Shown: positions 9,934-19,840, counted from the first letter of the stretch. The stretch: 64,000 bases of DNA from Mycolicibacterium psychrotolerans (GCF_010729305.1 NZ_AP022574.1:4402001-4466000), one strand, 5' to 3'. Numbers and translations are program-made. The notes: generated by a model not told the origin, from the sequence alone.

Positions 9934-10671
9934 ATGCCGAGGATCACCGACACTGTCACCACCGCTGACGGCTCCTGCCCGGTCAGCCTGCACACCCCCG
10001 ACGGCGCCGGGCCGTGGCCCGGCATCGTCATGTATCCCGACGCCGGTGGGGCCCGGCCGACGTTCCGCGCGATGGCCGACAAGCTGGCCGAGTACGGGTA
10101 CGCGGTGCTGGTGCCCGACGTCTACTACCGCGACGGAGACTGGGCGCCGTTCTCCATGGCCACGGTCTTCGAGGACACGGCCGAACGCACTCGGCTGTTC
10201 GGGATGATCGCCAAGGTGACCCCGGAGATCATGGCCACCGATGCGCAGGCCTTCTTCGACTACCTGGCAGCCCGCCCGGAGGTCAGCGGATCCTCGTTCG
10301 GTACCACGGGGTATTGCATGGGTGGGCGGACGTCGCTCGTGGTCGCGGGCCGGCTGCCCGATCGGGTGGCGGCGGCGATGTCGTTTCACGGCGGCGGCCT
10401 GGTCACCGACGATTCGTCGAGCCCCCACCTGATGGCCGATCAGATCTCCGCCGCCGTCTACCTCGCCGCGGCCAAGAACGACCGCTCCTTCACCGTCGCC
10501 GACGGCGAGACGCTCGACAAGGCGCTCACCGCTGCCGGTGTCGAGCACACCGTCGAGTTCTATGACGCCTTCCACGGCTTCGCGGTGCCGGACAACGGTC
10601 CCTACGACGAACCCGCGGCGCGGCGACACTGGGAGGCCATGCGGTCGTTCTTCGACGCTCACCTAGGCTGA
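9934..10671 (+). CDS. Dienelactone hydrolase family protein
   Basis: 245 residues from the ATG at 9934, a cytoplasmic alpha/beta hydrolase. The nucleophile is the Cys of GYCMGG (typical of dienelactone hydrolases, where other hydrolases use Ser), with the acid in AAKNDRSF and the His in FHGFAVP. It is the positional counterpart of M. tuberculosis Rv2765, which also lies divergent from thyA-dfrA. The natural substrate in mycobacteria is not known. The CitE-like gene begins 6 bases downstream, indicating an operon. Confidence 0.88.
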   Translation: MPRITDTVTTADGSCPVSLHTPDGAGPWPGIVMYPDAGGARPTFRAMADKLAEYGYAVLVPDVYYRDGDWAPFSMATVFEDTAERTRLFGMIAKVTPEIMATDAQAFFDYLAARPEVSGSSFGTTGYCMGGRTSLVVAGRLPDRVAAAMSFHGGGLVTDDSSSPHLMADQISAAVYLAAAKNDRSFTVADGETLDKALTAAGVEHTVEFYDAFHGFAVPDNGPYDEPAARRHWEAMRSFFDAHLG

Positions 10672-10676
10672 GCAGC

Positions 10677-11597
10677 GTGTATGACCAGACCTTCAGCGAA
10701 TCGGCCGCCAGCGAGCACGGGACGCGGATCGACCCGGTGCTCGCGCGCAGTTGGCTGCTCGTCAACGGCGCTTCCTACGAGCGGTTCGGTCCGGCGGTCG
10801 AATCCCGGGCCGACATCATCGTGCTCGACATCGAAGACGCGGTCGCCCCGAAGGACAAGGCCGCGGCCCGGGAGAACGTCACGCGCTGGCTCGCCGAGGG
10901 CCACGACGACTGGGTGCGGGTCAACGGTTTCGGCACCGAATGGTGGGCCGGCGACCTCGAGATGCTGGCCGGCACGTCGGTCGGCGGCGTGATGCTCGCG
11001 ATGGTGGAGTCGGTCGACCACGTCACCGAGACCGCCAAACGGCTGCCGAACGTGCCGATCGTCGCGCTGGTGGAGACGGCGCGGGGACTGGAACGCATCA
11101 CCGAGATCGCCTCGGCGAAGGGCACTTTCCGGCTGGCGTTCGGCATCGGCGACTTCCGCCGCGACACCGGTTTCGGCGACAATCCGACCACGCTGGCCTA
11201 TGCGCGGTCGCGGTTCACCATCGCGGCGAAGGCTGCCCACCTGCCCGGCGCGATCGACGGTCCGACCGTCGGGTCGAGCGCGCTACGGCTCAGCGAGGCG
11301 ACGGCGGTCTCCGCCGAATTCGGTATGAGCGGCAAGATCTGCCTGACACCGGACCAGTGTCCGACGGTCAACGAAGGTCTGTCACCGTCGGTCGAGGAGA
11401 TCAGCTGGGCAAAGGAGTTCCTCGTCGAATTCGAGCGGGACGGGGGCGAGATCCGCAACGGCTCGGATCTGCCGCGGATTGCGCGGGCCAACAAGATCCT
11501 CGACCTGGCCCGGTCGTACGGCATCGAACCGTCGCACTTCGACGACGTCGACGACCCGGTGCACATCCCTGCACCGTCGGACACCTACCACTACTGA
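10677..11597 (+). CDS. HpcH/HpaI aldolase / CitE-like lyase
   Basis: 306 residues from a GTG. A TIM-barrel enzyme of the citrate lyase beta-like family. Substrate/metal-binding elements are LARSWLLVNG, the Mg-binding VLDIEDAVAPKDK, and ALVETARGL with the second acidic ligand further on. Free-standing CitE-like proteins in actinobacteria cleave or form 3-hydroxyacyl-CoA-type substrates such as (S)-malyl- or citramalyl-CoA, but the specificity cannot be read here. It follows the dienelactone hydrolase by 6 bases, and its 3' end overlaps the convergent membrane-protein gene by 7. Confidence 0.85.
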   Translation: MYDQTFSESAASEHGTRIDPVLARSWLLVNGASYERFGPAVESRADIIVLDIEDAVAPKDKAAARENVTRWLAEGHDDWVRVNGFGTEWWAGDLEMLAGTSVGGVMLAMVESVDHVTETAKRLPNVPIVALVETARGLERITEIASAKGTFRLAFGIGDFRRDTGFGDNPTTLAYARSRFTIAAKAAHLPGAIDGPTVGSSALRLSEATAVSAEFGMSGKICLTPDQCPTVNEGLSPSVEEISWAKEFLVEFERDGGEIRNGSDLPRIARANKILDLARSYGIEPSHFDDVDDPVHIPAPSDTYHY

Positions 11598-12058
11598 CCG
11601 TGCGCGGCGCGGTGACGTGAGTGCAGGAAGGTCCGCACGCCCCGCAGGATGCCGCGCGCCGCGTACACGCCGGACAGGATCGACAGCACGATCAGCACGA
11701 TGAACATCACCAGCCAGTTCGTCCGGCCATGGTCGACGTTCCACCACACGAGGGTGAACAAGACGGCGCACACGAAGACGACGATGTCGCGCCAGTTGCC
11801 CTCGTAGGACGCGGCGAGCTGGCGCAGTTGGCGGTTCTTGTGCACGGCGGCGATCAGGTCATCGACGCGCATGTCGATGATGCGCTGCAGTTCGGCGCGC
11901 CGCTGAACCTGGTCTTCGGGGATGCGTGCCAGTAGGTCCATGTCTTTGACGATCAGGCCTTGGACGTCGGGCCCCTTGAAATTCCCCGCGGCCATTCCGA
12001 GGAGTGCGCCGCCGGCGATCGGAGCTCCGGCGAGGGCGATGTCGGCGATACCGGGCAT
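11591..12058 (-). CDS. Small integral membrane protein
   Basis: 155 residues. There is a short Gly/Ala-rich hydrophobic stretch near the N-terminus (about 8-26), then a charged predicted coiled-coil segment (about 38-85: LARIPEDQVQRR and following), and two clear transmembrane helices (about 90-108 and 115-135). The C-terminus is basic and His/Arg-rich. No enzymatic motif. The gene is isolated, with 252 bases of non-coding DNA upstream, and converges on the CitE-like gene. Function unknown. Confidence 0.72.
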   Translation of the reverse strand: MPGIADIALAGAPIAGGALLGMAAGNFKGPDVQGLIVKDMDLLARIPEDQVQRRAELQRIIDMRVDDLIAAVHKNRQLRQLAASYEGNWRDIVVFVCAVLFTLVWWNVDHGRTNWLVMFIVLIVLSILSGVYAARGILRGVRTFLHSRHRAAHGQ

Positions 12059-12310
12059 GAGGCTCCTTGTGTCAGTACGTCAGCGTCGCAGCAAGTGTGC
12101 CGCCCCGCCGGTGGGCGCGCTGACGAACGGCCGCATCACATGAGCGTGGCGGACCGTCTCGGAATCCAGCGGCCGCGACCACTCGGCTGCGCACGTCCCG
12201 CGCCTCGCCAGGCCGCTTTATGGGTGACTTACCTTTTCTGGCAAGCAAGCGGGCTCGAGTACACCCAAGGTCATCGCACAACCTCTATCGGGTGGTACGC
12301 CGAGACCGTG
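12059..12310. other. Intergenic stretch with a change in base composition
   Basis: No gene can be supported here. The half nearer the membrane-protein gene has ordinary high GC, while from about 12225 the DNA is visibly richer in A and T up to the stop of the next minus-strand gene at 12311. This fits the downstream boundary of the acquired-looking Dyp cassette. No inverted repeat, tRNA or integrase remnant is visible. Confidence 0.4.
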
Positions 12311-13327
12311 CTATTTCATGGTGGCCAGGTTGTGCCACAAATTCCTGAGACTGTCTGTTCCCCCGAAGAGGGTCGTGAAGTGGGTCGAGTCGATCAGCAC
12401 GATGTCGCCCGCGCGTTGACCGTTCGGTGGCATCCAGATCAGCGCGTTGAATTCGCTGTTGCCTTCGGCGGTGAACGGATGTGGCCGGTTGGGGTCGACG
12501 CGCTGTTTCCCGAGGACCCTCAGTGTGTCGCTTTCCGGGGCGGTGAGTTCGTAGTGCGGTAGGTGCGGGTGAAAGTTGAACGTGGTGACGTTGTCGAGAA
12601 GCCGGGCGTTGTCCAGATCTCGGATCGCTGTCAGCGGCGCGATGTCCTTGGTGCCCTCCACGACGGCGGGCCGCAACCCCCAGATGTTGTGCACTGGCAC
12701 GTCGAGCGCCCGCATCAGCGATCGGGTGTACTGGCTGAACCGTTGCTGCCGCGGCACGAGCCGGTCGCCGTGGTGCAGGTACTCGACCTGGCGCTGCTCG
12801 TAGTCGTCGGTGAAACCGACGTCATGATGGGGGGCCAGCAGCAGACAGGTGCCCTCACGTTTCAGCCACTCGGCGATCGCCGCGATCTCCTCCGGTCCGG
12901 CTTCCTGTTCGCCGATCAGATGGTCGAGCCCGAACACCATCAGCGTGTCGGTGTCGGCCAGAATTCGTTCGTCGATCGGTAGCTTGTAGCCGGCCTGATC
13001 GATGCGCTGGTAGACGGCGACCGGGTGCCCTGTCGCCTCACCGGCGAGTTCCTGGAAAGCCACGGCGGACCGGTGGAACAGCTCCAGCGTGCCCGCAACG
13101 CCCTGGAGGAAGTTGGCGGCGTTGTACTCCTCGGTCTCATAGGCCGGCCACAGAACATTTCGCACCTCGGTCATGGTGGAGAAGCGGTTCTCGATGAGCG
13201 CCGGATCCCGTTGTGCCTCCCAGGGATAGCTCCACGTCCAGTAGATGCTGATACGGCGGCCACCGGCGTGGGCGCGCGGGACGTGGTTCTGGTTATAGGT
13301 CCGTGGTGGCAGAGGCACTGTGCTCAT
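12311..13327 (-). CDS. Protein of unknown function in Dyp-peroxidase cassette
   Basis: 338 residues, soluble, no signal peptide. Rich in aromatic residues early (RISIYWTWSYPWEAQ), then an alpha/beta region with DTLMVFGLDHLIG and TCLLLAPHHDVGFTDD that looks like a Rossmann-type or amidotransferase-like core, ending with DIVLIDSTHFTTLFGG. I do not recognise the family. It begins 10 bases after the Dyp peroxidase stop on the same strand, so it is very probably cotranscribed as the last gene of a three-gene unit. Confidence 0.7.
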   Translation of the reverse strand: MSTVPLPPRTYNQNHVPRAHAGGRRISIYWTWSYPWEAQRDPALIENRFSTMTEVRNVLWPAYETEEYNAANFLQGVAGTLELFHRSAVAFQELAGEATGHPVAVYQRIDQAGYKLPIDERILADTDTLMVFGLDHLIGEQEAGPEEIAAIAEWLKREGTCLLLAPHHDVGFTDDYEQRQVEYLHHGDRLVPRQQRFSQYTRSLMRALDVPVHNIWGLRPAVVEGTKDIAPLTAIRDLDNARLLDNVTTFNFHPHLPHYELTAPESDTLRVLGKQRVDPNRPHPFTAEGNSEFNALIWMPPNGQRAGDIVLIDSTHFTTLFGGTDSLRNLWHNLATMK

Positions 13328-13337
13328 GGTCGATCCT

Positions 13338-14657
13338 TCAGTTGCCGAGTGAGACCAGATAACGCATGGCGTTCAACCCCGGCAGGAAGAAATACGCTCC
13401 ACCGGTCAACGTGGTGAACGCCGGAATTCCCTTGTGAACCTTGCGGATCGGCCGCTTCGGCACGGTGAAGTCCAGCGTCCCGTCCTGGGTCCCGGTGATG
13501 GGGTCGTGCTCGTTGCCCAATTCGTGAAACCTCTTGTCGTTGATCCACACGTTCTGGGCGAACTCGAACTGCCGCACGAGGTCGGCGCAGATGATGAACG
13601 CGGCGATGCCGCGCTCCACCCCGTCGTCCGGTTCCCCCTCCGGCAGCGCCGGTCCATACGTCGCGCCGCGGCGGATCATGCGCCGACGGTTCATGTAGTG
13701 CGCGGTGTCCCGGGGATTCAACCGACGCGCGTGTGAGCCGAGTGGACACGCATATCCGAACGGATCCATCTCTTTGTAGTTGAAGTCATTGTTGCGCATC
13801 GGGTCTGCGCCGAGCTCAGGATCATCCTTGTCTGGCGCCAGCACGAGGGGCGCGCCGCTGCGCCACCGCCCCATGAACTTCGCGGCCAACAGCTCCTGCT
13901 CCTCCGGCGTCTCCGCGTTGTCCAGTAGATAGTCACGGAACGCTCCGACGTGTTCCTGCAGGCGGCGGTACGCCATGTAGCTGCCGTTACGCGACAGCAC
14001 TTGCGGCTCAGGCAGATTGGTCACCGGCCCGTTCTCGTCCGGGTAACCGAGAATGAACTCACCCGGTTCAAGCGCGGCGCCGGAGCCCGGTGTCGGCTCT
14101 TCTCCAGAGCCCTTCATCACCGGCTGCGACAAGCGGTCCCGGAACCCGAAGTGGTCGTGGGCGTAGTTGAACGGCGGTGTTGCGTTCAGGTCGAGGAACG
14201 ACAGGCTGCGCACGCCATCGGTGCGGGCCAGCAACTTGTCGTGCTCGTCGATGGACCGCCGGCACTGCTCATCGGTGCGCGAGAACAAGATCGCGATCGC
14301 GTGCAGGTCGTCGCCGGCCAGGCCGCCGACCCAGTGCCGCGGTGCGCTGGCGCCGGTGTCCCCGAGAATGTCCGCACGGGCAGCCATCCCTGTGCGGAAC
14401 TCCCCTGGGAAGGTCTGCAGCGACTCGTCGGGCACGCCGAGCGCGCGCAGGCCATTCCACGTGAACGCGAGAGTTACCCAGCGGTCGGACTCGTCCATCG
14501 TGGCAGTCGCGTCCGTGGCGGATTGCGTCTTGTCCAGCAGCGCGGAGAGCCACGCCCGTCCGCCGTCGGCGGTGTCGAAGGTCAGGAACTCATAGCGTCC
14601 CGTGATGGCGGGTGTGCGCGTCAGCAGGATGTGCTGGATGTCGTCGAATTCAAGCAC
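13338..14657 (-). CDS. Dyp-type (dye-decolorising) haem peroxidase
   Basis: 439 residues, within the range of the larger Dyp subclasses. The haem-ligand His lies in the family signature CPLGSHARRLNPRD (about 325-338). The distal catalytic Asp is in FGFRDRLS, where the usual GxxDG reads GFRDR: Asp is kept but the last Gly is Arg. Dyp peroxidases use H2O2 to oxidise bulky substrates; some are packaged in encapsulins. I see no signal peptide, no twin-arginine motif and no encapsulin gene nearby. It is the middle gene of a minus-strand cassette with 9- and 10-base gaps on either side. Confidence 0.85.
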   Translation of the reverse strand: MLEFDDIQHILLTRTPAITGRYEFLTFDTADGGRAWLSALLDKTQSATDATATMDESDRWVTLAFTWNGLRALGVPDESLQTFPGEFRTGMAARADILGDTGASAPRHWVGGLAGDDLHAIAILFSRTDEQCRRSIDEHDKLLARTDGVRSLSFLDLNATPPFNYAHDHFGFRDRLSQPVMKGSGEEPTPGSGAALEPGEFILGYPDENGPVTNLPEPQVLSRNGSYMAYRRLQEHVGAFRDYLLDNAETPEEQELLAAKFMGRWRSGAPLVLAPDKDDPELGADPMRNNDFNYKEMDPFGYACPLGSHARRLNPRDTAHYMNRRRMIRRGATYGPALPEGEPDDGVERGIAAFIICADLVRQFEFAQNVWINDKRFHELGNEHDPITGTQDGTLDFTVPKRPIRKVHKGIPAFTTLTGGAYFFLPGLNAMRYLVSLGN

Positions 14658-14666
14658 GGGTACCGG

Positions 14667-15227
14667 TCACTGCATCTGGTCGAGCATTTCCGAGAAGGCC
14701 GCCTTCAGCCGCAGTGCCTTCTTGATTTCGTCGGCGGTCACATACGGATATTCGCCGTATTCGAGGAAGCTGGGTACCTGGTGGTCGCGAACGAACTTGA
14801 TGAATGCGTCAGGGTTCTCCTTCCAATCCTCCGGGAACCCTTCGAGTTGGGTGAAGATGGTGGTGATGCCGGTTGCGCTGAACAGTTGCACCGCGTCCTC
14901 TGTGTACTTGTCGAAGTCGGTGTCGAAGATGCCCATGTATTGGAAGTGCAAGCCGGAACCGACATCGAACAGATTCCAGCGCAGGTAGTGCAACTTCAAC
15001 GGCGCCAGGGCCTCCGGACTGGCTGCGATGGTCTCCTCGATGGTCTTCCCATACGCGCGGACCACGTCCTCGCGACCCTCTTTGACCTTTGCGATGATCG
15101 AGAATCCGTGACACGCGGGAGTGCGCGGGAAGATCGGCCCGTACCGTCCCTGCTCTTCTTCGAAATATCCCTCTTTCGGGATCGCCATCGCCGCTGGCTT
15201 GGTCCAGTCATCATCAGTCGCAGGCAT
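14667..15227 (-). CDS. Unknown protein, first gene of Dyp cassette, GC-poor
   Basis: 186 residues from the ATG at 15227. That start has GGGGAGG at a proper distance (6 bases), whereas for the in-frame ATG at 15233 the same ribosome site would touch the start codon. The protein is soluble and acidic, with FSIIAKVKEGRED and a TDFDKYTEDAVQLF region suggestive of a ferredoxin-like alpha+beta (dimeric barrel) fold, the fold also found in Dyp peroxidases; this is inference. GC in four counted 60-base lines (14701, 14761, 14881, 14941) is 33, 34, 31 and 32, far below neighbouring genes, suggesting transfer from a lower-GC source. Confidence 0.72.
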   Translation of the reverse strand: MPATDDDWTKPAAMAIPKEGYFEEEQGRYGPIFPRTPACHGFSIIAKVKEGREDVVRAYGKTIEETIAASPEALAPLKLHYLRWNLFDVGSGLHFQYMGIFDTDFDKYTEDAVQLFSATGITTIFTQLEGFPEDWKENPDAFIKFVRDHQVPSFLEYGEYPYVTADEIKKALRLKAAFSEMLDQMQ

Positions 15228-15260
15228 CCTCATCCTCCCCGTCGACAGCGACGCTACGCC

Positions 15261-15419
15261 TCATCGTCGCCGTGAATACCGCCTTTTGGCACCTGCCTCG
15301 AGAGGGATGTGCTGCCCTGAAGGAGGTGACGCAGTCGTCCGCTTCTCGAGCACAACGCAGCGGCGCCGGACGACATCGCCGACCGTATACAGCTTGGCCT
15401 CGTCGGCCGTCTCGGTCAC
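15261..15419 (-). CDS. Possible small gene coupled to the flavodoxin-like gene
   Basis: A GTG overlapping the preceding stop by four bases (GTGA at 15416-15419) opens a 52-residue frame containing LYTVGDVVRRRC and ending in a basic tail. The overlap style matches that of the dapB operon genes upstream. Codon use is not typical of the genome, no family is recognised, and no independent ribosome site is present, so this may be chance. Confidence 0.25.
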   Translation of the reverse strand: MTETADEAKLYTVGDVVRRRCVVLEKRTTASPPSGQHIPLEAGAKRRYSRRR

Positions 15420-15870
15420 TCGCCCATCAGCTTCGCTGCGACCGTCGCGCCAAGGTTCCAGCATGCCTCCAGGTCGGCCTTCGTCGGCTTGCCGGACACG
15501 ATGACCGTCTCTGCGGCGCGCTCCCACCCCAACCCGGCGGTGATCCCGTCGACCGCCCGCTCGGCCCCCTCGGTGCCCTCGTTGCCGTGCAGCCAGAATC
15601 CGAACGGCCGTCCGCGAGTGGAATCGAGCAGCTGGTAGTAGCTCTGGTCGAACGCGTGCTTGAGCGCGCCGGAGATGTAACCGAGGTTCGCAGGGCTGCC
15701 CAGCAGGTAGCCGTCGGCTTGCAGCATCTCCACCGGCGAGACGGTCAGCGCCGGTCGCCGCAGCACGTCGACACCCACGATCTCCGGGTCGGTCGCGCCG
15801 GCGATGACCGCGTCGAGCATCTCGTGACAGTGCGGCGACGGGGTGTGGTGGACGATGAGCAGCGTCCTGC

Positions 15871-15874
<4 letters not shown>
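15416..15874 (-). CDS. Flavodoxin-like / NADPH-dependent FMN reductase family protein
   Basis: 152 residues. An N-terminal strand followed by HHTPSPHCHEM (phosphate-binding-loop position), then GYLLGSPANLGYISGALKHAFD, the second FMN-contact region typical of this fold. Expected to bind FMN and transfer electrons or reduce quinones; the substrate is unknown. It is the positional counterpart of M. tuberculosis Rv2771c. Its ATG overlaps the preceding gene's stop by four bases (ATGA), so the dapB, membrane protein and flavodoxin genes form one coupled operon. Confidence 0.82.
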
Positions 15875-17081
<1,207 letters not shown>

Positions 17082-17248
17082 CTAAACCAGCGCCGCGTCG
17101 GCTCGGTTTGGCGATCGCCACTCGCGCGGCCTCCGCAGACCGTCGAGCCGCCCGGTCGAGATCCGCCTTTCAGTGTTGAGTGAGCTTCCAAATCTCTTTT
17201 GCCACTTCCGTTTCTGCTGTCACTTTTGGCGGTGGAGTTGTCAGTGGT

Positions 17249-17264
17249 TCGAACTAGTGTTCGA
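17249..17264 (+). promoter_or_regulatory. LexA (SOS) box overlapping the HNH gene promoter
   Basis: TCGAACTAGTGTTCGA is a perfect match to the mycobacterial SOS box TCGAAC-N4-GTTCGA. Its centre holds TAGTGT (17255-17260), a TANNNT-type -10 element, and the HNH ATG lies at 17268, seven bases beyond. A transcript starting at the ATG (leaderless) would be blocked directly by LexA. 13E12-family HNH genes in mycobacteria are known SOS genes. Confidence 0.9.
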
Positions 17265-17267
17265 TGC

Positions 17268-18626
17268 ATGGGTGAAGTCGCGAGCGCGGTGGAGGCGATC
17301 CGGTCGCAGATCGCGATGCTGCACGACACCTGCGACACCCTGTCCCACCGCGAGCTCGTCGAGCTGCTGACGGAGCTGACGACCGTGCTGCGCGCCGTGC
17401 CCGCCCTGGAACATCGCGTGCTCGCGAAGCTGGTGACGGAGACCGAGCCGCGCCGGCTCGGCGAGGCGTCGTGGAAGAAGGTGCTCACCACCGCGCTGCG
17501 GGTCTCGGAGACCGAAGCCAAACGACGATTGGCTCACGCCGCGGCGCTGGGTCCACGGCAGTCGATGACCGGGGAGCCGCTGGCGCCGCTGTGGGAGGCC
17601 ACCGCTGCCGCCCAAGCCCGTGGTGCGCTGGACGCCGAACACGTCAAAGTGATCGCCACGTTCCACGACAAGCTCCCTTCGTGGGTCGATGTGGACACCC
17701 GCGCCTCCGCCGACCGCCAACTCGCCACCCTGGGCGCCGGGTTGGCCCCCGAGGACTTGAAGAAGGCCGCGAACCGGCTGGCCACCATGATCGATCAGGA
17801 CGGCCCCGCACCCACCGACGCCGAACGCGCCCGCAAACGAGGCGTCACGTTAGGCGAGCAGCAAGCCGACGGGATGAGCAAGCTCTCCGGCTGGATCACC
17901 CCGGAATTTCGGGCCGTCTACGAAGCCGTCGAGGCCAAACTCGCCGCGCCGGGAATGTGCAACCCCGACGACGAGACACCATGTGTGGACAGCCACCCCG
18001 ACGACACTCAACGCCGCGCCGACACCCGCAGCCCGGCGCAGCGCCGCCACGACGCCTGGCTGGCCGTCGGCCGGATAGCGCTGATCTCGGGTGAGCTGGG
18101 CCAGCACAACGGATTACCCGTCACCGTCATCGTGTCGACGACCTTGCAGGAGTTGGAAAAGGGTGCGGGGGTGGCGGTCACCGGCGGCGGCAGCTTGCTG
18201 CCGATGGGCGATCTGATCCGGATGGCCTCGCACGCGTTCCACTATCTGGCGGTGTTCGACCAGCACACCAGCCAAGCCTTGTATCTGGGCCACACCAAGC
18301 GAATCGCCTCCCCGGCGCAGCGGATCGTGCTGCATGCCCGCGATCGGGGCTGCACACGGCCGGGCTGCACCGTGCCCGGCTACTGGACCCAGGTCCATCA
18401 CGTCACCGACTGGAAGAACGGCGGCGCCACCGACGTCAACGACCTCACCCTGGCCTGCGGCCCCGAGAACCGGATGATCGAGCACACCGACTGGGACACC
18501 CGCAAAAACCGCCGAGGCCAGATCGAATGGGTACCCCCACCCGACCTCGACACCGGCCAACACCGCGTCAACGGCTACCACCACCCCGAACGCCACCTCC
18601 TCCCCGAAGACGACCAAGGACCGTAG
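17268..18626 (+). CDS. 13E12-family protein: DUF222 plus HNH endonuclease domain
   Basis: 452 residues from the ATG at 17268 just after the LexA box; a longer upstream frame would run through the operator and is rejected. The N-terminal DUF222 region (about 1-330, Ala- and Leu-rich helices) is followed by a C-terminal HNH nuclease motif: RDRGCTRPGC, then VHHVTDWKNGG and NDLTLACGPENR. These repeat-family genes are multicopy in mycobacteria, and copies serve as attachment site for prophage phiRv1 in M. tuberculosis. The gene is intact. Exact role in the DNA-damage response is unknown; no prophage lies beside it. Confidence 0.9.
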   Translation: MGEVASAVEAIRSQIAMLHDTCDTLSHRELVELLTELTTVLRAVPALEHRVLAKLVTETEPRRLGEASWKKVLTTALRVSETEAKRRLAHAAALGPRQSMTGEPLAPLWEATAAAQARGALDAEHVKVIATFHDKLPSWVDVDTRASADRQLATLGAGLAPEDLKKAANRLATMIDQDGPAPTDAERARKRGVTLGEQQADGMSKLSGWITPEFRAVYEAVEAKLAAPGMCNPDDETPCVDSHPDDTQRRADTRSPAQRRHDAWLAVGRIALISGELGQHNGLPVTVIVSTTLQELEKGAGVAVTGGGSLLPMGDLIRMASHAFHYLAVFDQHTSQALYLGHTKRIASPAQRIVLHARDRGCTRPGCTVPGYWTQVHHVTDWKNGGATDVNDLTLACGPENRMIEHTDWDTRKNRRGQIEWVPPPDLDTGQHRVNGYHHPERHLLPEDDQGP

Positions 18627-18648
18627 CGGCACGGTTACGCTCGGCTGC

Positions 18649-19020
18649 ATGAACGTCAACGTTCCCGCCCTCGTCGCGGCCGGTGCCGTGGCATCCGCGT
18701 GCGTCCTGGCAGCGCCGGCAGGTGCAGCCCCGAGCTACGGCAGCAACGGTGTGTTCGGGGTGACCACCCAACCGCGCGACGGCTGGGCCACGACGTTCAT
18801 CCCGCCGGGGCGCTACCGGGTGGACCAGTCACCCAGCATGCAGCCCTACCAGAGTCCGCCCGGGTTCTGGCTGCGGTGCCGCGACTTCCCTTGTGCTGGA
18901 ACATCTCCCGGGAACATCGTCGGTAACGGGGATGCGCTGCGCGATTCGCCGACGTTCGTCGACATTCTGCCGACCGACGTCGCGATCGCTTTGCACAACG
19001 TCACGCTCACCCCCGCCTGA
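18649..19020 (+). CDS. Small secreted protein
   Basis: 123 residues. The N-terminal signal peptide (hydrophobic Ala/Val-rich segment to about residue 26, cleavage near PAGAAPS) targets export by Sec. The mature part is about 95 residues with two Cys (LRCRDFPCAG) that can form a disulfide, and a conserved-looking GRYRVDQSPSMQPYQSP. Similar short exported proteins are common in mycobacteria without known function. It follows the HNH gene by 22 bases and overlaps the end of the convergent hydrogenase-island gene by 14. Confidence 0.75.
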   Translation: MNVNVPALVAAGAVASACVLAAPAGAAPSYGSNGVFGVTTQPRDGWATTFIPPGRYRVDQSPSMQPYQSPPGFWLRCRDFPCAGTSPGNIVGNGDALRDSPTFVDILPTDVAIALHNVTLTPA

Positions 19021-19840
19021 CCGCCAGCGCCGGATCGAAGGTCGCCCGCGCGGCGACCGACGCGGCCGCGGCGGCCACCACGGCACCGGCGTCGCCGTCT
19101 CGACCCTTCGCGAAGACGATCTCCGCGCTGTCTTCTCCGTCGCGGTGTGCCATCAGGTAGTCGTAGAGCAACCAGTCGAGCGCGCACGCCACGTCATAGG
19201 GGTCGGCGTCGGGGTGCGCCGCAGCCGATGTCACCGCCCGCATCGACTCGATGTGTTCCGTGCGCGCCGCATCCTTGTTGGTGCCCGAACTGTCGAACAG
19301 CAGCATCGCCAGCGTCAACGGCAGCCGCGCGCCCGACTCGGTGCGCACCACCCAGCGGCTGCCCTTCCACGGCCGTACCGGGTCGACGTGCACCATCTCG
19401 CCGTAGCCGCCGACGACACCGGGTGCCGGCTCCTGCAACTCATCCTCCAACGGCACCGGGCCCAGCATGTCCAACGGCTGGCGGGCCAGGATCGACATCA
19501 GCACCGCCGTCCCGATGATCCGGCCGGCCCGGGAGTCGGGCTGCTCGCCGAAAAGGTCGACCGCCCGCGCGTAGTCCAGGCACGCGTCGTCCAGGCTGCG
19601 GTACAGCTGCGCGAGGTCCTCCCGGTCCTGCGGCGTGGGCCGCCGGCCCCCGCCCAGCAGTTCCCCGAACCGCCGCGCAGCGTCGATCATCGCGTCGTCG
19701 AGCGCCGAGAGATGCGTCGCCGCCAAGCGGTCCGGTTCATCGTCGTCACCGACGAGGACGGCCAGCGTGGTCGGCAGTCCGGCGGCGGTAGCCCAGTGGA
19801 ACCCGATCTGGTTGTCCTGCTGAATGATCCGGGGCCTCAC
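19007..19840 (-). CDS. Unknown 277-residue protein, last gene of the hydrogenase operon
   Basis: 277 residues from a GTG at 19840 that overlaps the NHL-protein stop by four bases (GTGA). Soluble; no metal-binding cluster motif. The N-terminal third contains VLVGDDDEPDRLAATHLS; the middle is helical; the C-terminus is Ala-rich (AVVAAAAASVAAR). Tight coupling to eight upstream hydrogenase genes argues for a role in assembly, attachment or regulation of the enzyme. I do not recognise the family. Confidence 0.72.
   Translation of the reverse strand: MRPRIIQQDNQIGFHWATAAGLPTTLAVLVGDDDEPDRLAATHLSALDDAMIDAARRFGELLGGGRRPTPQDREDLAQLYRSLDDACLDYARAVDLFGEQPDSRAGRIIGTAVLMSILARQPLDMLGPVPLEDELQEPAPGVVGGYGEMVHVDPVRPWKGSRWVVRTESGARLPLTLAMLLFDSSGTNKDAARTEHIESMRAVTSAAAHPDADPYDVACALDWLLYDYLMAHRDGEDSAEIVFAKGRDGDAGAVVAAAAASVAARATFDPALAVRRG

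Noticed and set aside
13996-14000. The three-gene Dyp cassette as an encapsulin nanocompartment
   Set aside because: No encapsulin shell gene is present and the Dyp C-terminus shows no recognisable targeting peptide.
15420-15527. Upstream extension of the small ORF at 15261-15419 (88 codons)
   Set aside because: The extension lies out of frame inside the flavodoxin-like gene; only the part after the GTGA junction could be real.
17268-18626. HNH gene as part of a prophage or insertion sequence
   Set aside because: Although 13E12 repeats can be phage attachment sites, no integrase, capsid or transposase gene or flanking repeat is visible.
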